A stretch of 64,000 bases of DNA, from the NCBI GenBank assembly GCA_009676745.1, contig CP046062.1:1411501-1475500 (forward strand), written 5' to 3'. Position 1 is the stretch's first letter, and the number at the start of each line of letters is the position of its first letter. Both the position numbers and the translations under genes were made by a program. The notes under the pieces are model-generated. The model saw only the letters and a list, made by a program, of their open reading frames with translations. It made no database searches and had not been told where the DNA came from. Origin of the DNA: Leuconostoc mesenteroides subsp. mesenteroides (GTDB lineage Bacteria; Bacillota; Bacilli; Lactobacillales; Lactobacillaceae). Positions 60,167 to 64,000 of the stretch are shown here, one piece after another.

Positions 60167-62311
60167 ATGGAAAATGTAAAAAAATATAAGTTGTACAAGT
60201 CAGATAAGTTGTGGGTAATCGGAGCTGTTGCAGTAACTGCTGTTGCTGTGAGTGCTAATATCACACATGTCAGTGCTGATACTGTTTCAAATGCTGATGC
60301 ACATGCTGTTAAAACCACTGATGCCACGCAAAATGACAAGCAAGTTCAATTAACTGCTTCATCAACTGGTACAGCTACGGACAAAGCGACAACTGATGAT
60401 GCCACTAAATCTGCAACTGTTTCTTCAACTGCTGAAAAAAGCACAGTGCCAACAACTGCCGGTTCAAGTGTGACACAAGACCAAGCAAAAGATGCGGTCG
60501 ATAAAGCACAAGATACTGTTAAGAGTGGTGCAGACACCGCTTCAAAAGCTGGTGTTGATGTGACGACTGGTAAGACAACTGATGTCACAATCAATGATGA
60601 CAACGCTTCATCAAAAACAAATGAAGTCTTATCAGATTTGAATAAGCAAGACCAAGCGGTTAAAGATGCCACGGCAAAACAACAAGCAAACGATCAGGCT
60701 TATCAAACGGCAACTACTGAACAAACAGATGCCACTAAGCAAGGTCAAGCTGATTTGGACAATGCCACATCAGACCTTGATAAACAAGTTGATACTACTG
60801 AAAAAGCTGGTATCAAAGTCAACGTTGAAGTCGCTCAATCTTCACCCGAATATAAGGACTTGTCGGGACTAGAGGGACAAGATTTGTTAGATGCAATGGC
60901 TTATAACATTAACTTGTATAAACAAGCAATCGCAGACGGTGTGGCAAGTGAAAAAGCTGATACTGAAACATTGGCTAAATTGACGGCTGAATACCAACAA
61001 AAGCAAGCTGATTACGCCAAAGCTAATGCAGACCGTGATGAAGCGGTTGAAAAAGGACAATCAGATTTGAACAATGCGACATTAGACCTTGATAAGCAAG
61101 TTGAAGCAAGCAAAAATGCTGGACTTGATGTTAGTGTTGAAGTTTCAAAAGTTTCGCCAAAGTACAAAGATTTGACTGGCTTAGAGGATCAAGATTTATT
61201 AGATGCAATGGCTTATAACCTTGATTTGTACAACAAAGCAGTAGCTAGTGGTGTGGCAAGTGAAAAAGCCGATACTGAAACATTGGCTAAATTGACGGCT
61301 GAATATCAAAAGCAAGTGGCTGACTATGAAGCACAAAAGGCAGCGGTTGATAAGGCAAATGCTGATAAAAAAGCAGCCTATGAAAAAGCGCTTGAAGACT
61401 ATATGAATGGGACTAACCATACGACAAGCATGACAGCCCAAACGCAAACTGATGCGTCATCTGGTCAATATCAAACCTTTATGAATGCCACTGTTGACCA
61501 AACAACAGGCGAATTCACATTGGAACACGATATGAACGACGGTGTACACATCATTGGTCATGGTGTTTTGAAAGGTAAAATCAATTGGAAGATTGTTTCA
61601 AATGGTGACGGCACAGAAACCGTGACGATTTCATCAATTGAATTGTATTCATATACGTATACCAATGCTTATCAAAACCAAGCGGTTAACCAAAATATCA
61701 ATTTCCACGTCTATGACAATGACGGCAACGAACTATTTTCGGTTTACCATGACGGCAATACGACATTCTCAAAAACAATCAATAAGACTGCGCAAATTAA
61801 CAAAACATTCAAAATCTCACCAAATGAGACTAGTCCCCTAACACAGGTTTTGGTTGTTGATGATAACTGGATATGGAATACACACGGTCAAGTATCAACG
61901 CAAATTAAGAATACTAATGTAGCGCCAAAGGCACCAACTTATGAGCAAGACCCTGTGAAGCCTACGGCACCGAAAGCAACAGTACATCATGTACAAGTTG
62001 TCGCACCTGCTAAAGGTCAAGAGCTTGCTGTACCAGTTGCTAGTGTTAAAAAGGTAACGGTTGCGGATATGCCAAATGCTGATAAGCCACAACCACAAAA
62101 GGTTGCAGTGCATTATTACAACATTAAGAAAACACCAAAGGTTGAAAAGACAGCCACACCCGAAACGCCAAAGGCAGTTGAAACGGCAAGTATTTTGCCA
62201 ACAACGCATGCTAATGAAAATCAGGGTGGCGTTTTGTTAAGTGCATTGGCAGGGTTAGCTAGTCTTGGTTTGGCTTTTGGTATCTCAAAAAAAGGTAAAA
62301 AGCAAAACTAA
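60167..62311 (+). CDS. Antigen I/II-like cell-wall adhesin, LPxTH-type sorting
   Basis: This 714-residue surface protein starts with a KxYKxGKxW-like signal (KKYKLYKSDKLW) and a hydrophobic stretch to about residue 36 (VSAD). A Thr/Ser/Asp/Lys-rich region follows. Two tandem repeats of about 103 residues each (SPEYKDLSGLEGQDLLDAMA...; SPKYKDLTGLEDQDLLDAMA...) have helical, Ala-rich features of antigen I/II A-repeats and of conjugative aggregation proteins such as PrgB. Then comes a folded region of about 150 residues (ATVDQTTGEFTLEHDMNDGV; NAYQNQAVNQNINFHVYDND) like the GbpC/agglutinin V-type domain, and a Pro/Lys-rich wall part. The C-terminus LPTTH (677-681) plus a hydrophobic helix and KKGKK is a sortase signal with His where Gly is usual. 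Confidence 0.85.
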   Translation: MENVKKYKLYKSDKLWVIGAVAVTAVAVSANITHVSADTVSNADAHAVKTTDATQNDKQVQLTASSTGTATDKATTDDATKSATVSSTAEKSTVPTTAGSSVTQDQAKDAVDKAQDTVKSGADTASKAGVDVTTGKTTDVTINDDNASSKTNEVLSDLNKQDQAVKDATAKQQANDQAYQTATTEQTDATKQGQADLDNATSDLDKQVDTTEKAGIKVNVEVAQSSPEYKDLSGLEGQDLLDAMAYNINLYKQAIADGVASEKADTETLAKLTAEYQQKQADYAKANADRDEAVEKGQSDLNNATLDLDKQVEASKNAGLDVSVEVSKVSPKYKDLTGLEDQDLLDAMAYNLDLYNKAVASGVASEKADTETLAKLTAEYQKQVADYEAQKAAVDKANADKKAAYEKALEDYMNGTNHTTSMTAQTQTDASSGQYQTFMNATVDQTTGEFTLEHDMNDGVHIIGHGVLKGKINWKIVSNGDGTETVTISSIELYSYTYTNAYQNQAVNQNINFHVYDNDGNELFSVYHDGNTTFSKTINKTAQINKTFKISPNETSPLTQVLVVDDNWIWNTHGQVSTQIKNTNVAPKAPTYEQDPVKPTAPKATVHHVQVVAPAKGQELAVPVASVKKVTVADMPNADKPQPQKVAVHYYNIKKTPKVEKTATPETPKAVETASILPTTHANENQGGVLLSALAGLASLGLAFGISKKGKKQN
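60728..61345 (+). repeat. Two tandem ~310-bp repeats within the adhesin gene
   Basis: Unit 1 (about 60728-61030) and unit 2 (about 61037-61345) encode the antigen I/II-type A repeats. The stretch GTGTGGCAAGTGAAAAAG starts at 60939 and recurs at 61251, 312 bases later. Confidence 0.75.
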
Positions 62312-62399
62312 TTTAAAAATTGATCTCGTGACGTTATCACAGAATATAACCAAATGGGGTGTGAAGCCCAATCAATAAAATTGTTAGGAGACAATAAAC

Positions 62400-63356
62400 A
62401 TGTTGCAAAAACAACTTTTAATCGCTGGGTCTGTTTTAGGGGCTTTAGCATTAGGTCATCAAGCAGTTAGTGCTGATACTGTACCAACAACTGATACTAG
62501 TACAGCACAATCAGTACAAGCAACTGCTAAGGTGTTGCCACAAGTTAAGGCGGTTGTCTTAAGTGCTACAACTGATGTTGTGAGTGATGCCAATTCTAAC
62601 GTAGATGACGGTACGACAGTGGGTGATGGTGGTACATCAACAGATGACGGTACCAGTGTTGATAACGGTGGTTCTGGTTCTTCAACTGATGACGGCGGTG
62701 GTTCTTCATCTACTGATAACGGTTCCGATGTTGATAATGGTGGTTCCGGTTCTTCAACTGATGACGGTAGTGGTTCTTCATCTACTGATGATGGTACCAG
62801 TGTTGATAATGGTGGTTCTGGTTCCTCAACAGAAGACGGTAATAGTTCGTCAACTGATAATGGTGGTTCAAGTTCATCAGAGGACAATGATAGTTCAAGT
62901 TCTTCATCAGATAACAATGGTTCTTCATCAAATGGTGGCGGTACGGATAGTTCAACGACTGGTGACAATGGGGCATCAAGCGAAGATAATACCGTGCCAC
63001 TGACACCAACTACACCTGATACAAACAATCAAGGCGAAGTCAATCATGTCAAGCCAGTTGAAGTAACACCTGATAATTCTGGTAATGTTGTTGATGTGCC
63101 AACACAAGTTGCTAGTGTACCTAGCGTTGCTCGTGCAGTTGAAGCCTATAATCAAGCGCTAACTGCTAATGACAAAGATGCGACAAAGGCACCAGTTGTT
63201 GAAGCTAAGCAAAAACTTGATGATGCCGTAGCTAAGGCATTGCCATTAACACATGCCACAGAAAAGTCATCTATGGGTGGTAATGGCATCTTAGCATTGG
63301 CAGTGTCTGGTTTAGTTGCTTTGGGTGGTTTGATTTACAAGCGTAAGCATCTATAA
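62400..63356 (+). CDS. Ser/Asp/Gly-rich cell-wall protein, LPxTH-type sorting
   Basis: The 318-residue protein has a signal peptide (QLLIAGSVLGALALG, cleavage near VSA-24) and a low-complexity middle of about 130 residues made of Ser, Asp, Gly and Asn, with 24-residue repeats (DDGTSVDNGGSGSSTDDGGG). A Thr/Pro-rich segment, a short helical part (VARAVEAYNQALTANDKDAT) and a C-terminal LPLTH (281-285) with hydrophobic helix and YKRKHL follow. TAGGAG precedes the ATG. Acidic SDG repeats often make a flexible stalk. The same non-canonical LPxTH signal occurs in the adhesin before it, which suggests one sortase handles both. It precedes the TcpC gene by 30 bases. Confidence 0.75.
   Translation: MLQKQLLIAGSVLGALALGHQAVSADTVPTTDTSTAQSVQATAKVLPQVKAVVLSATTDVVSDANSNVDDGTTVGDGGTSTDDGTSVDNGGSGSSTDDGGGSSSTDNGSDVDNGGSGSSTDDGSGSSSTDDGTSVDNGGSGSSTEDGNSSSTDNGGSSSSEDNDSSSSSSDNNGSSSNGGGTDSSTTGDNGASSEDNTVPLTPTTPDTNNQGEVNHVKPVEVTPDNSGNVVDVPTQVASVPSVARAVEAYNQALTANDKDATKAPVVEAKQKLDDAVAKALPLTHATEKSSMGGNGILALAVSGLVALGGLIYKRKHL
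62640..62855 (+). repeat. 72-bp tandem repeats encoding a Ser/Asp/Gly stalk
   Basis: The motif GTTGATAAYGGTGGTTC begins at 62658, 62730 and 62802, a period of exactly 72 bases (24 codons). About three copies are present with small changes, followed by shorter, less regular repeats. Confidence 0.75.
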
Positions 63357-63386
63357 TGGTTTAAAAATAGCGAAAGGGGGTGTGAA

Positions 63387-64000
63387 ATGCGTGGTCTCCC
63401 AAAACTCAAAGTGAATTTTGAGTATGAAAAAAAGCAAAAGGAAAAAGCAGTAAAAATACCTAAAGCTCACACAATGAATTTAGGTAAGGTACGTAAGATA
63501 GTTCTATTATTTCTAATAGGGCTTTTTATTTACTTTAGTTATGTATTGGTACTTGCTAATGCGATCGCTCAAAAGAATAAAACGTTGCGTGCAACGGTCA
63601 CAACTTTAAGCAAAAAATTGGATAAAGCAAGTGCTGGTACAACCAGTTACAACCCTGTTGTCGGACAATATCTTGCCAACTTTTTGACACTTTATTATGC
63701 TTCATCAGATAGTAACGCTGATAGTCGTTCGCAACAATTAAGTAAATATTTGGCGAGTAATATCACACTACCTAACAACGTTGGCAATTCCAAAATGAAG
63801 TTAGATAGTGCTAAATTAAATGGCATCTTCACTGTGGATAGTGTCAAAACAGCACAGTATAGCTTGGTGGTTGAAGCGGACGGCAAACAAAGTGATATGA
63901 CGGTTAATGTACCGTATGCGCAGGAAAATGAAAAACTAACCGTGATTGGTTTGCCTTATGTTGCCAACACAATTGATAGTGTCGGACACATAGGGACTGC
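63387..64000 (+). CDS. TcpC-like conjugal transfer protein, cut by window edge
   Basis: An open frame from ATG 63387 (behind GGGGG) runs to the window end without a stop; about 204 residues are visible. It begins with a basic region (MRGLPKLKVNFEYEKKQKEK), has one transmembrane helix (KIVLLFLIGLFIYFSYVLVL) and then a NTF2-like periplasmic-type domain (SYNPVVGQYLANFLTLYYAS; KTAQYSLVVEADGKQSDMTV). That order and the LPYVANTIDS end fit TcpC/PF12642 proteins of Gram-positive type IV secretion systems (Tn916 Orf13-like). It forms part of the transfer channel in the membrane. Its presence says that the conjugation operon continues beyond 64000. Confidence 0.7.
   Translation, partial: MRGLPKLKVNFEYEKKQKEKAVKIPKAHTMNLGKVRKIVLLFLIGLFIYFSYVLVLANAIAQKNKTLRATVTTLSKKLDKASAGTTSYNPVVGQYLANFLTLYYASSDSNADSRSQQLSKYLASNITLPNNVGNSKMKLDSAKLNGIFTVDSVKTAQYSLVVEADGKQSDMTVNVPYAQENEKLTVIGLPYVANTIDSVGHIGT

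Noticed and set aside
62459..63028. 189-residue open frame opposite the Ser/Asp/Gly-rich gene
   Set aside because: It is the mirror of a low-complexity repeat (Pro/Glu/Ser periodicity) and has no ribosome binding site; a shadow of the real gene.

Overview
The window is low-GC Gram-positive DNA that reads best as a member of the Lactobacillaceae, close to the Leuconostoc/Weissella/Lactobacillus group. The signs are Rgg, HxlR and XRE regulators, a crtN-crtM C30 carotenoid pair, FabI, AGGAGG-type ribosome binding sites, a yjdF gene with its RNA leader, KxYKxGKxW-like and LPxT-type surface proteins, and a Gram-positive LexA box. The genus is an inference. The window mixes conjugation, mobilisation and accessory genes and contains no rRNA, tRNA or core housekeeping operon, so it looks like part of a large plasmid or an integrated conjugative element.

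Layout. 1-6.9 kb: the end of an Rgg-type regulator, yjdF with its leader, an SDR enzyme, two GNATs, a small serine hydrolase, a glutamine amidotransferase and an S41 protease, all leftward, with a decayed xenobiotic acetyltransferase between them. 7.2-14.5 kb: crtN-crtM, fabI, a ProC-like reductase, a UvrA-like ATPase and mepB. 14.8-18.6 kb: an XRE regulator with a small membrane protein, then an SOS operon (LexA box, Y-family polymerase, SAP protein, YolD-like protein). 18.6-27.6 kb: IS debris, HxlR opposite an ABC/FtsX exporter operon, a membrane/nucleotidyltransferase pair, a YdcF-YxeA pair, a truncated PhzF and an MFS pump with a leader attenuator. 28-38 kb: a second XRE/membrane-protein pair, MarR plus a second UvrA-like ATPase, TetR opposite an alpha/beta hydrolase, and one broken and one intact aldo/keto reductase. 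34-41.8 kb also holds decayed conjugation genes (relaxase tail, TcpE-like, TcpA-like).

41.9-45.6 kb is a mobilisation region: a possible oriT, an RHH protein, a nuclease and a MobP2-like relaxase, with frameshifts in the relaxase and in one accessory gene. 45.7-57.2 kb is a very AT-rich defence island. It carries a SIR2 + HerA operon, a frameshifted DUF3800 gene, a fused GmrSD-like DUF262/DUF1524 protein, IS30 debris, an ApeA-like fragment, a HEPN-like protein, two membrane proteins of unknown function and a candidate small RNA. 57.3-64 kb looks like the cell-surface and transfer part of a conjugative system: an unknown 264-residue protein, a second YdcF-YxeA pair, an antigen I/II-like adhesin, a Ser/Asp/Gly-rich wall protein and the start of TcpC.

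How it fits together. One conjugative backbone (from 57.3 kb) appears to be in working order. Parts of the mobilisation region and the 34-42 kb stretch are frameshifted or deleted relics, so the DNA is a mosaic of more than one mobile element carrying stress, efflux and anti-phage cargo. Several breaks fall in short homopolymer runs (T7, A7, G4), so some may be sequencing errors and not real mutations; this is marked where it applies. The best candidates for undescribed biology are the unknown genes at 53.9-57.2 kb beside the SIR2-HerA module.
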